Assembly (NCBI GenBank): GCA_964245825.1
Contig: CAXTNT010000019.1
Coordinates: forward strand, 1-38,883
Source of the DNA: CAJCIY01 sp964245825
Lineage (GTDB): Bacteria > Actinomycetota > Actinomycetes > Mycobacteriales > CAJCIY01
Length of the DNA: 38,883 bases
Direction: 5' to 3'
Shown here: positions 9,608 to 16,878 of the stretch, in pieces
Layout of the letters: the number at the start of each line of letters is the position of its first letter
Numbering within the stretch: the first letter of the stretch is position 1
The notes under the pieces: model-generated
The model's input: the letters and a program-made list of their open reading frames with translations, nothing else
Told to the model about the DNA's origin: nothing
The model's database searches: none
Program-made: the position numbers and the translations under genes

Positions 9608-10771
9608 GTGCACGTCGGGATCCCCACCGAGGTCAAGGACAACGAGTTCCGCGTCGCGATCACCCCGGCGGGCGTCCACGAGCTGACCACCCGCGGTCAC
9701 GTCGTCGCGGTCCAGCGCGGGGCGGGCGTCGGGTCGTCGATCACCGACGAGGAGTACGCCGCGGCGGGAGCGACGCTGGTGGCCGACGCCGACGACGTAT
9801 GGGCCGACAACGACCTCGTGCTGAAGGTCAAGGAACCCGTCGCCGAGGAGTACCACCGGCTGTCGGCCCGGCCGGGGCAGGTCCTGTTCACCTATCTTCA
9901 CCTGGCTGCCTCTCGCCCCTGCACCGACGCGCTGGTCGCCGCGGGCAACGTGGCGGTCGCCTACGAGACCGTGCAGAGCGCCGACGGCGCCCTGCCCCTG
10001 CTCGCGCCGATGAGCGAGGTCGCCGGCCGGATGGCGCCGCAGGTCGGAGCGCACTGCCTCGAGCGTGGTGCGGGTGGCCGCGGTGTGCTGATGGGCGGCG
10101 TGTCCGGGGTGTACGCGGCCAAAGTCGTCGTCCTCGGCGCCGGCGTCTCGGGGATGAACGCCGCGGCGATCGCGCTCGGCATGCAGGCCGAGGTTCTGCT
10201 GCTCGACCGCAACATCGACAAGCTGCGGGCGGCCGACAAGATCTACCAGGGCCACCTCCAGACGGTGGCGTCCAACGCGTACGAGGTCGAGCGGGCGTGC
10301 CTGGATGCGGACCTGGTCATCGGCGCCGTGCTCGTGCCGGGCGCCAAGGCACCGACGCTGGTCAGCGACGAGCTCGTCGCGCGGATGAAGCCGGGCAGCG
10401 TGCTCGTCGACATCGCCGTGGACCAGGGCGGCTGCTTCGCCTCGACCCGGCCGACGACGCACTCGGCACCGACGTACCCGGTGGAGGGGTCGTTGTTCTA
10501 CTGCGTGGCCAACATGCCCGGGGCGGTGCCGCACACGTCGACCTATGCGCTCACCAACGTCACCCTGCCCTACGTCGTGGAGATTGCCGACCACCGTCTG
10601 GAGGGCGCGGTGCGGCGCGACCGGTCCCTCGCACCCGGGGTCAACGTGGTGGCTGGTGCGATCGTGTCCGAGCCGGTCGCGGCTGCGCACGATCTGCCGT
10701 GGAGCCGACTCGAGGTCGTGCTCCCGGAGACGACGTCGGGCTGGCCGACGCTGTCCACGACGGGCGCGTGA
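9608..10771 (+). CDS. ald: L-alanine dehydrogenase
   Basis: This 387-residue enzyme interconverts L-alanine and pyruvate plus ammonia with NAD(H). The N-terminal domain begins HVGIPTEVKDNEFRVAITP, with KVKEP and the catalytic-His segment YLHLAAS (His98, equivalent to His96 of the M. tuberculosis enzyme). The NAD-binding Rossmann motif is VVVLGAGVSGMNAA (Gly177-Gly182). The C-terminal conserved blocks DIAVDQGG and THSAPTYPVEG are present. GTG has GGAGAGGA 7 nt upstream. The stop overlaps xerD by GTGA. In M. tuberculosis ald is elsewhere, whereas Streptomyces has it near xerD/parA, so the neighbourhood is Streptomyces-like here. Confidence 0.96.
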   Translation: MHVGIPTEVKDNEFRVAITPAGVHELTTRGHVVAVQRGAGVGSSITDEEYAAAGATLVADADDVWADNDLVLKVKEPVAEEYHRLSARPGQVLFTYLHLAASRPCTDALVAAGNVAVAYETVQSADGALPLLAPMSEVAGRMAPQVGAHCLERGAGGRGVLMGGVSGVYAAKVVVLGAGVSGMNAAAIALGMQAEVLLLDRNIDKLRAADKIYQGHLQTVASNAYEVERACLDADLVIGAVLVPGAKAPTLVSDELVARMKPGSVLVDIAVDQGGCFASTRPTTHSAPTYPVEGSLFYCVANMPGAVPHTSTYALTNVTLPYVVEIADHRLEGAVRRDRSLAPGVNVVAGAIVSEPVAAAHDLPWSRLEVVLPETTSGWPTLSTTGA

Positions 10772-11727
10772 CCACCCCGACCCTGACCGTGCGGCAGATT
10801 GCCGCACGCTGGCTCGACCACCTGACCGTGGAGCGCGGGCTCGCGCGCAACACCCTGGCGGCCTACCGGCGGGACGTCGCACGTTATGTCGCCTTCTGCG
10901 AGGCCGCCGGCCTGGGGGAGCTGGCTGCCGTCCACGCCAACGATCTTGCCGCGTACGTCGGGCAGCTGCACACGGGCGACGACGAGCACCCGCCGCTGGC
11001 CACCGCCAGCGCGGCCCGGGCGATCGTCACGGTGCGCGGGCTGCACCGCTTCGCGGTGGCGGAGGGGGCCTGCACGGTCGACGTCAGCGTCGACCTGCGT
11101 CCCCCGGCCCCGCCGCGCCGGCTGCCCAAGGCCCTGGCTGTCGAGGAGGTGGAGGCGCTGCTGGACGCCGCCGGCTTCGACGGCACCCCGCTGGCGCGCC
11201 GCGACCGGGCCCTGCTCGAGCTGCTGTACGCCACCGGGGCCCGGATCTCCGAGGCCGTCGTCCTGGACGTGGACGACGTACCGCTCGATGCCGATCAGGC
11301 CGGCCGGACCACGTCGCTGCGCCTGGCCGGCAAGGGCGGGCGGGACCGGGTCGTGCCGATGAACCGAACCGCGGCGGGGGCTGTTGCGGACTACCTCTCG
11401 GCCGGCCGGCCGGCCCTGGTCGCAGCAGCCACCACCGGCACGCCTGCGTTGTTCCTGAACGCCAGGGGCGGCCGCCTGTCGCGACAGAGCGCGTGGTCGG
11501 TATTGCGGCGCGCGGCGGAGAAGGCAGGTGTCCAGCGAAAGATTTCGCCGCACACGCTGCGGCACTCGTTCGCCACCCACCTGCTCGACGGTGGCGCCGA
11601 CGTCCGCGTCGTGCAGGAGCTACTGGGTCACGCCAGCGTGACCACGACCCAGATCTACACACTCGTCACGGTGGAGCGGCTGCGCGAGGTGTACGCCGCC
11701 TCGCATCCGCGCGCATTGCACCGCTGA
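10768..11727 (+). CDS. xerD: Site-specific tyrosine recombinase XerD
   Basis: This 319-residue tyrosine recombinase resolves chromosome dimers at dif. It has an N-terminal SAM-like core-binding domain (residues ~8-100, HLTVERGLARNTLAAYRRDV). The catalytic domain holds the full set Arg159 (GARISE), Lys189 (GKGGRDR), His262 and Arg265 (HTLRHSFATHLL), His288 (LGHASV) and nucleophile Tyr297 (TQIYT). The position before parA/scpAB matches conserved actinobacterial order, which supports the housekeeping enzyme rather than a phage integrase. The start overlaps the ald stop. No att-site-like repeats or phage genes are nearby. Confidence 0.94.
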   Translation: MTTPTLTVRQIAARWLDHLTVERGLARNTLAAYRRDVARYVAFCEAAGLGELAAVHANDLAAYVGQLHTGDDEHPPLATASAARAIVTVRGLHRFAVAEGACTVDVSVDLRPPAPPRRLPKALAVEEVEALLDAAGFDGTPLARRDRALLELLYATGARISEAVVLDVDDVPLDADQAGRTTSLRLAGKGGRDRVVPMNRTAAGAVADYLSAGRPALVAAATTGTPALFLNARGGRLSRQSAWSVLRRAAEKAGVQRKISPHTLRHSFATHLLDGGADVRVVQELLGHASVTTTQIYTLVTVERLREVYAASHPRALHR

Positions 11728-11803
11728 CCGCTGACCCTGCGGTAGCCGTCCGACGTCGGGCCGCCACCGACTGGCCGGCTCGAGCCCGTAGGTCAGGGTC
11801 GGT

Positions 11804-11832
11804 TCGACAGGTAGGGTACGGCCGCCTACTCT
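11804..11832 (+). promoter_or_regulatory. Promoter of the parA operon, with overlapping inverted repeat
   Basis: TCGACA (11804-11809, five of six to TTGACA), a 17-bp spacer and TACTCT (11827-11832) form the best sigma-70-type promoter in the window. A 5-bp inverted repeat (GTAGG 11811-11815, CCTAC 11825-11829) spans the spacer and enters the -10, a good place for repression. The transcript would start near 11839, ~58 nt before parA. A separate 10-bp palindrome CCGACGTCGG lies at 11750-11759. Confidence 0.6.
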
Positions 11833-11896
11833 GGCGCCCTGTCGCCATCACGACGTAGCGTGGACGCGATAGAGCAACAGAGAGGCGAAGAGATCT

Positions 11897-12925
11897 ATGT
11901 CCTTGTCGACATCAGAGCCTGACCCGGTGCACCCGGATCACCCCGGGCCCGACGGCCAGATCTGGGCCCCGGCGCCTGCTGAGTCGCCCGTTGAGTCGCC
12001 TGTCGAAGCGTCCATTGAAGCGCGCGCTGAGTGGCCCGCACAGTCTCCTGCTGTGCCGCTCGCCGTGTCGCCGACACAACCCATCGCCACTGAGCTGCCC
12101 ATCGGCCCCACCGGGCGCCCGCGGCGCAGCTTCCCGGTCCCGCCGCCGCTCTATCGGCACGGGCCGGCCCGCATCGTGGCGTTGTGCAACCAGAAGGGGG
12201 GCGTGGGCAAGACGACGAGCACGATCAACCTGGGGGCGGCCCTCGCCGAGCACGGCCGCCGGGTGTTGCTGGTGGACTTCGACCCGCAGGGCGCGCTGTC
12301 GGTGGGGCTGGGGGTCAACCCCGGCCAGCTGGACCGGACGGTCTACGACCTGCTGATGGACCCACGGGTCGCCGTCGACGACGTGCTGCTCAAGACGGCC
12401 GTGGCGGGGATGGACCTGCTCCCGAGCAACATCGACCTGAGCGCGGCCGAGGTCCAGCTGGTGAACGAAGTGGCCCGGGAGCAGAGCCTTGCGCGCACCC
12501 TGCGAGAGGTGGCCGCCGACTACGACCTGGTGTTGATCGACTGCCAGCCGTCCCTGGGACTGCTGACCGTCAATGCGCTGACAGCCGCGCACGGCGTGAT
12601 CATTCCCCTGGAGTGTGAGTACTTCGCGCTCCGCGGTGTCGCACTCTTGATGCAAACAATAGACAAAGTGCGGCAGAGGCTTAACCCTCAACTCCAGGTT
12701 GATGGAGTGCTCGCCACGATGTATGACGGACGCACGCTCCACAGTCGAGAGGTGCTGGCCCGGGTGGTCGAGGTCTTCGGCGACCAGGTCTTCGACACCG
12801 TCGTCAGCCGCACTGTGCGCTTTCCCGAGACGACCGTGGCTGGCCGGCCCATTACCGAGTACGCACCGTCCTCGCCGGGCGCAGCGGCCTACCGCGACCT
12901 GGCGCTCGAGGTGCTTTCGCGATGA
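11897..12925 (+). CDS. parA: ParA/Soj-family chromosome-partitioning ATPase
   Basis: This 342-residue ParA-type ATPase corresponds by position to M. tuberculosis Rv1708 (not the oriC-proximal parA). The first ~90 residues are a disordered Pro/Glu/Ser-rich extension with short imperfect repeats (ESPVESPVEAS). Residues ~92-342 are the MinD/ParA fold: deviant Walker A KGGVGKTT (100-107), VDFDPQGALSVGLG, VLIDCQPSLGLLTVNAL and the IPLECEYFALRG segment. No parB follows; the next gene is a small ribbon-helix-helix protein. The ATG has an A/G-rich AGAGGCGAAGAG upstream. A ~50-bp stretch around 12651-12700 is only 48% GC with rare codons, unlike the rest of the gene. Confidence 0.9.
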   Translation: MSLSTSEPDPVHPDHPGPDGQIWAPAPAESPVESPVEASIEARAEWPAQSPAVPLAVSPTQPIATELPIGPTGRPRRSFPVPPPLYRHGPARIVALCNQKGGVGKTTSTINLGAALAEHGRRVLLVDFDPQGALSVGLGVNPGQLDRTVYDLLMDPRVAVDDVLLKTAVAGMDLLPSNIDLSAAEVQLVNEVAREQSLARTLREVAADYDLVLIDCQPSLGLLTVNALTAAHGVIIPLECEYFALRGVALLMQTIDKVRQRLNPQLQVDGVLATMYDGRTLHSREVLARVVEVFGDQVFDTVVSRTVRFPETTVAGRPITEYAPSSPGAAAYRDLALEVLSR

Positions 12926-13359
12926 GTCCCCGGGCGAGCCTCCCCGGCGCGGACGAGCTATTCCGGGCGACGTCGCCGCGTGCCCCCGACGACGCTGCCG
13001 TCGGCGACCGGCCCGAGGCGACCGCGGAGCGCGACCTGGCGACCACGGCCGCGGAGCGCGTCGTGGCGGCCGGTGCAGAACCCCCGCACACGGCGTCCGG
13101 ACGGGCGCCCGCGCGGCGACGGGGGAGTGCCGACCGCCACTCCACCGGGCGCGAGCGACACGACGAGAAGATCACCGTGTACGTGTCGGCGGGCGAGCTC
13201 GTCGATCTGGAGCACGCGCGACTCACCCTGCGTGCCGAGCACGGCATCGCGGTGGACCGTGGCCGGATCGTCCGCGAGGCGCTATCGGTCCTCCTCGCCG
13301 ACCTCGAGGCCAAGCACGGGGAGAGCATCCTGGTCCGCAGGCTCTCGGGCGCGTCCTGA
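12922..13359 (+). CDS. Ribbon-helix-helix-like partner of ParA
   Basis: This 145-residue protein overlaps parA by ATGA. Residues 1-80 are Ala/Arg/Pro-rich and probably disordered. The C-terminal ~65 residues (KITVYVSAGELVDLEHARL, then GIAVDRGRIVREALSVLLADL) have the strand-helix-helix pattern of RHH/CopG DNA-binding proteins. Streptomyces-type genomes have a similar small gene at the same place. ParA partners are often RHH centromere-binding proteins on plasmids, so a DNA-binding adaptor for this second ParA is a reasonable inference. Neither a DNA site nor a ParA-interaction motif can be proven from sequence. Confidence 0.75.
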   Translation: MSPRASLPGADELFRATSPRAPDDAAVGDRPEATAERDLATTAAERVVAAGAEPPHTASGRAPARRRGSADRHSTGRERHDEKITVYVSAGELVDLEHARLTLRAEHGIAVDRGRIVREALSVLLADLEAKHGESILVRRLSGAS

Positions 13360-13434
13360 GCGCATCCGCGCTCGGTGCCGTGGGATCCTGCGTTGCCCCG
13401 CGCGCCCGCGGGAGGACGACCAGAAGGGACGCCG

Positions 13435-14079
13435 GTGCTCCGCTACCTGGCCCAGCCGGCCCCCCTTCTCGGTCTCGTCATCGCCGTGGTCGTCGGTCTG
13501 CTCGGCCACAACCTCAGCCAGGCCTGGGCGGCGCGGGCCCTCGGGGACCCCGGCGCGATCCGCAGCGGCTTCGGCCGCGTCGACCGCCAGCAGGTCGACG
13601 TCCTCGGGCTCGTCGCCTGCGTCCTCACCGTTGCCGCGTGGGGGTTCGCGGCGCCCGTGCCCGTGGAGACCCGCTTCCGGGCTCGGCGCGGCCGCACCAC
13701 GGCGGCCCTGCTGGCAGGGCCGCTGTTCCTGCTGGTGCTCACCGCCGTCGCCGACGCCGCTACCCGGCCTTCCGTGGACGGCTTCGCGCTGCGCGTCGCC
13801 ACCGCGACGACCGTCTGCTCGGCCGGTCTGCTGGTCACGAGCCTGCTGCCGTTCCCGCCACTGGCCTTGGGGCGGGCCCTGTGGCAGTACCTCCCCACCA
13901 CGGCGGGCTGGTCGACGGCCCGCTTCCGGCTGCAGGAGGACAACCTCGGTCGGCTCATCGCCTTCGGGATCCTCATGCTCCCGCTGGTGTTCGGCGCCTT
14001 CCCCGACGTCGTCGGGGAGTTCGTGACGCCGCTGCTGAGCCACCTCTCTCCGGCGGTCGGCGGAACGGTGAACGGCTGA
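13435..14079 (+). CDS. Site-2-protease-like (M50) membrane protein lacking HExxH
   Basis: This 214-residue integral membrane protein has ~5-6 hydrophobic segments (residues ~10-25, 60-75, 88-107, 125-143, 175-192). Its pattern follows the M50/S2P family: a GDPGAIRSGFGRVD-type loop, a VD-x-x-G turn, the GFAAPVPV motif and LLAGPLFLL. The zinc motif HExxH, expected in the first segment, reads GHNLSQAW, and no NPDG-type second motif is obvious, so it is probably not a protease. GTG at 13435 is preferred (AGAAGGGA 5 nt upstream); the ATG at 13375 adds 20 unlikely residues. It sits between the RHH gene and scpA in the chromosome-organisation cluster. Confidence 0.65.
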   Translation: MLRYLAQPAPLLGLVIAVVVGLLGHNLSQAWAARALGDPGAIRSGFGRVDRQQVDVLGLVACVLTVAAWGFAAPVPVETRFRARRGRTTAALLAGPLFLLVLTAVADAATRPSVDGFALRVATATTVCSAGLLVTSLLPFPPLALGRALWQYLPTTAGWSTARFRLQEDNLGRLIAFGILMLPLVFGAFPDVVGEFVTPLLSHLSPAVGGTVNG

Positions 14080-14137
14080 GGCCCAGGCCGTCGCCGCTGC
14101 CCCCGCGAGGCGCCACGGACCCGCGTCCTGCCGCTGC

Positions 14138-14143
14138 TACGTT
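14138..14143 (+). promoter_or_regulatory. Candidate -10 box for leaderless scpA transcript
   Basis: TACGTT ends 7 nt before the scpA ATG. scpA lacks a Shine-Dalgarno sequence, so a leaderless start is plausible. No -35 match is seen. Confidence 0.4.
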
Positions 14144-14150
14144 CCCGAGC

Positions 14151-14993
14151 ATGTCGGTGCTGGCTGCCGTGCCTGCCCGGCCGGACTTCCGGGTCCACCT
14201 GGACGTCTACGACGGGCCGTTCGACGTGCTGCTCGGGCTCATCGGCAAGCACAAGCTCGACGTCACCGAGGTGGCGCTGGCCGAGGTGACCGACGAGTTC
14301 GTGGCCTTCGCCCGCGCCGGGGGCTTCGACCTCGAGCAGGCCACGTCCTTCCTTGTCGTGGCCGCCACCTTGCTGGACCTCAAGACCGCGCGGCTGCTGC
14401 CCGGTCAGGCCCTGGCCGACGAGGAAGACCTCGCCCTGCTCGAGGCCCGCGACCTGCTGTTCGCGCGCCTGCTGCAGTACCGGGCGTTCAAACAGGTCGC
14501 CGGCTGGCTCGGCACCGCCCTCGCACAGGAGCGCGTCTGGATCCCGCGCGAGGCCGCGCTGCCAGAGGAGCTCGCGGCGGCACTGCCGCGCGTGGTCCTG
14601 GGCATCGATGTCGGTGGGTTGGTGGCGCTCGCGGCCGCGGCGTTCGCCCCGCGGGCTCCGGTGCTGGTCGACACCGACCACGTGCACGTCCCGCGCGTCA
14701 GTGTGCGCGAGCACGCCGCGGCCATCAGTGAGCGGCTCATCGCCCTCGGCTCCTGCTCCTTCCGTGCCCTGTGCCAAGACTGCGGGGAGCTGATCGAGGT
14801 GGTGGCACGCTTCCTGGCCGTGTTGGACCTCTTTCGGGATGGCCGGGTACGGGTCGAGCAGGTGACGCCGCTCGGCGATCTGCAGATCTCGTGGACCGGG
14901 CAGACCGATAGGTCGACGCCCGACGTCCCTCAAGGGCCGAGCCTTCAGACCGGACCGTACCTGGGGCACCCTCGAGAGCTGGGCGAGACGTGA
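14151..14993 (+). CDS. scpA: Segregation and condensation protein A (kleisin)
   Basis: This 280-residue kleisin bridges the SMC head domains in the bacterial condensin complex with ScpB. The N-terminal kleisin motif is FRVHLDVYDGPFDVLLGLIGKH-type sequence (residues ~12-34) followed by LDVTEVALAEVTDEFV. TSFLVVAATLLDLKTARLLPG follows, and the C-terminal winged helix includes CSFRALCQDCGELIEVVARFLAVLDLFRDGRV. A ~25-residue polar tail is at the end. The start is an ATG without a ribosome-binding site but with TACGTT 7 nt upstream. The stop overlaps scpB by GTGA, as is usual for this pair. Confidence 0.94.
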   Translation: MSVLAAVPARPDFRVHLDVYDGPFDVLLGLIGKHKLDVTEVALAEVTDEFVAFARAGGFDLEQATSFLVVAATLLDLKTARLLPGQALADEEDLALLEARDLLFARLLQYRAFKQVAGWLGTALAQERVWIPREAALPEELAAALPRVVLGIDVGGLVALAAAAFAPRAPVLVDTDHVHVPRVSVREHAAAISERLIALGSCSFRALCQDCGELIEVVARFLAVLDLFRDGRVRVEQVTPLGDLQISWTGQTDRSTPDVPQGPSLQTGPYLGHPRELGET

Positions 14994-15589
14994 CGCAGGC
15001 GGTCGGGGAGCGGGAGGTGACCTCGCCGGGCCACGTGCGGGTGGCGCCGGGGGATGACCTCGTCCGCGCGCTGGAGGGGCTGCTAGTCGTCCTGGACGGT
15101 CCGCTGCGGCCAGCAGACGTCGCCACGGCGTGGGGCGTGACCGAGGCGGACGTCGTGGCCGCGCTGCACACGATCCGGGCCCGGTGCGTGCAGGAGGCCC
15201 GCGGCTACCGGGTGCGGGCCACCGGCAGCGGGTGGCGGCTCTTCGCGGCCGACGATCTGCACGAGACGATGCGGGCGGTGGTGGTCGGCAACGCCACCGC
15301 GCGGCTGTCGCCTGCGGCGCTCGAGACTCTGGCCGTCGTCGCGTACCGGCAGCCGACGAGCCGGTCCCGGGTAGCCGCCATCCGCGGCGTCAACGTGGAT
15401 GCCGTCATGCGCACGCTGTCGACGCGCGGGCTGGTCGCCGATGTCGGCGTCGACGCGGTGACCGGGGCCACGCTCTACGCGACCACAGAGCTATTTCTGG
15501 ACCTCGTCGGGTTGACATCGCTGGCAGAGCTGCCCGATCTGGCCCCATTTCTTCCCGACGTCACGACGGTCGCGGCGCTTGAAGTCTGA
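14990..15589 (+). CDS. scpB: Segregation and condensation protein B
   Basis: This 199-residue protein has tandem winged-helix domains and partners ScpA in SMC loading. The first domain includes LVRALEGLLVVLDGPLRPADVATAWGV and the second the family hallmark LSPAALETLAVVAYRQP, then SRVAAIRGVNVDAVMRTLSTRGLV. The end TELFLDLVGLTSLAELPDL matches the conserved C-terminus (T-x-x-FL-x-x-xGL-x-x-L-x-x-LP). GTG at 14990 overlaps the scpA stop. The last ~110 bases are less GC-rich than the surroundings. Confidence 0.95.
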   Translation: MTQAVGEREVTSPGHVRVAPGDDLVRALEGLLVVLDGPLRPADVATAWGVTEADVVAALHTIRARCVQEARGYRVRATGSGWRLFAADDLHETMRAVVVGNATARLSPAALETLAVVAYRQPTSRSRVAAIRGVNVDAVMRTLSTRGLVADVGVDAVTGATLYATTELFLDLVGLTSLAELPDLAPFLPDVTTVAALEV

Positions 15590-15602
15590 GGATCGTCCCC
15601 AG

Positions 15603-16337
15603 GTGGAGACCGCTGATGGCCAGGAGATCCGGCTGCAGCGCGTGCTCGCGGCGGCGGGGGTCGGTTCGCGCCGCCGGTGTGAGGAGCTGATCGAAGCTGG
15701 CCGAGTGAGCGTGGACGGGCGGGTCGTAGAGCGCCAAGGAGTGCGGGTGGATCCGCGGTCGGCGGTGATCCGCGTGGATGGCGAGCGGGTGGTCACCGAT
15801 CAGGACCGCCGTTATGTCGTGCTGAACAAACCGCCGGGAGTGGTCAGCACCATGCACGACGAGCAAGGCCGGCCGGCCCTCGGCGACGTGGTCCGCGGCA
15901 GCCGGCTGTTCCACGTCGGCCGACTCGACGCGGCGACGGAGGGTCTGCTGCTGATGACCAACGACGGCGAACTCGCACATCGGCTCATGCATCCGTCGTA
16001 CCGGGTGCCGAAGGTCTACCTGGCCGAGGTGGACGGCCGGATGACCGGGGTGACGCGCCGGCGACTGCTGGCCGGCGTGAGTCTCGAAGACGGTCCGGCC
16101 CGGGCTGACGCGGTCCGCATCGTCGAGTACGCCGCGACCCGGACGGCCATCGAGCTCGAGGTGCATGAAGGGCGCAACAGGCTGGTTCGCCGGATGTGCG
16201 AGGCCGTCGAACATCCCGTGACTCGGCTCATTCGGGTTCGCTACGGCGGGATGCGGCTCGGCGACCTCCGCTCCGGCCGCACCCGACCGCTCTCGGCCCG
16301 GGAGATCAGCGACCTTTATCAGCTAGTCGACTTGTAG
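15603..16337 (+). CDS. rluB: 23S rRNA pseudouridine synthase, RluB/RsuA family
   Basis: This 244-residue enzyme has an N-terminal S4 domain (RLQRVLAAAGVGSRRRCEEL, GRVSVDGRVV) and an RsuA-type catalytic domain with YVVLNKPPGVVST. The catalytic-Asp motif is GRLDAATEGLLLMTNDG (Asp109), followed by KVYLAEVDG and EGRNRLVRRMCEAV. The scpA-scpB-pseudouridine synthase order is widely conserved, and the family member here usually acts on 23S rRNA helix 89 (RluB type); the exact target is inferred. The start is uncertain. GTG at 15603 has GAGGA 10 nt upstream, while a TTG at 15579 inside scpB would add eight residues. Confidence 0.88.
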   Translation: METADGQEIRLQRVLAAAGVGSRRRCEELIEAGRVSVDGRVVERQGVRVDPRSAVIRVDGERVVTDQDRRYVVLNKPPGVVSTMHDEQGRPALGDVVRGSRLFHVGRLDAATEGLLLMTNDGELAHRLMHPSYRVPKVYLAEVDGRMTGVTRRRLLAGVSLEDGPARADAVRIVEYAATRTAIELEVHEGRNRLVRRMCEAVEHPVTRLIRVRYGGMRLGDLRSGRTRPLSAREISDLYQLVDL

Positions 16338-16878
16338 TCCATTCGATCCTGGCTGCTGGTCGCTTCCTCGACATGTCGCTGCCTGTTCCCGCATGACCAG
16401 TCACTTAGCGACAAATAGTTTTATCAGTAAAAAGTCGAATCGTGCAAGCACCTCATCGGCACACCGATAACGCGATGTGTCGTACAGACGCTTCGGCAAT
16501 CAACCAGTAGGTTGCTGTGTCGATGACGCCTCTCCCGCGCCGCTTCGTGGGGAAAGCTGGCCTCACCGAGGCTGCTGCATCCTGCGGGCCGCCGGCGGCG
16601 GTCTTCGGCCCGGGCTCGAGGCCCGCCGGGACGCGGCTGCGGTTGGGGGGTTGTCGCGGTCCGGGCCGCCCGGTCGCAGCGACGGGAACAGCCGGTCAGC
16701 GTATGGTCCGATCCCGGTCGTGGTCGTGGCTGATCAGCGCGGGCAGCCTACTTCTCGAACCCGTGGGCGGGAAGGCCTCGTCGGATGTCGGCGGGTGTGC
16801 GCGGTGGAGTCGCCCCGGCCGCTGGCGCGCCGCGTGGGCCGGTTGCGGAGCGGCGGCTGTCGTCGCGGGCGGACACTC
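16338..16878 (+). other. 541-bp non-coding segment / long tyrA leader
   Basis: No convincing gene is seen here, although several frames are open by composition. Bases 16401-16440 are only 30% GC. Two small hairpins follow: a 7-bp stem CGGCACA/TGTGTCG at 16457-16482 and CAACC-AGTA-GGTTG at 16501-16514. An 11-codon ORF at 16475-16510 (MCRTDASAINQ) lacks Tyr, Phe and Trp codons and a ribosome-binding site. The rest is GC-rich with potential stems but no RNA family I recognise: it is not RNase P, tmRNA, SRP, 6S or a T-box by their hallmark motifs. Confidence 0.6.
16393..16421 (+). promoter_or_regulatory. Promoter-like site at start of the tyrA upstream region
   Basis: ATGACC (16393-16398, four of six to TTGACA), a 17-bp spacer and TAGTTT (16416-16421) form a sigma-70-type promoter, helped by local AT-richness. 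The transcript would start near 16428, ~450 nt before tyrA, so it would serve either a long leader or a separate small RNA. Confidence 0.5.

Noticed and set aside
10768..11727. xerD as a phage or island integrase
   Set aside because: It has the conserved chromosomal neighbourhood (before parA/scpAB), and no att repeats, excisionase or phage genes are present; the adjacent genes are core metabolism.
11728..12925. parS or LexA sites near parA or recN
   Set aside because: No TGTTTCACGTGAAACA-like or TCGAAC-N4-GTTCGA-like sequence was found in the gaps.
16740..16800. Possible minus-strand tRNA T-arm (GGTTCGA inside CACGGGTTCGAGAAG)
   Set aside because: The stem does not pair and no D-arm or anticodon arm is found at the right distances.
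16477..16878. N-terminal extension of tyrA or an independent 121-codon ORF (16517-16882)
   Set aside because: The translations are Arg/Gly/Ser-rich with no similarity to prephenate dehydrogenases, and the Rossmann fold starts normally at 16879. Treated as non-coding leader.
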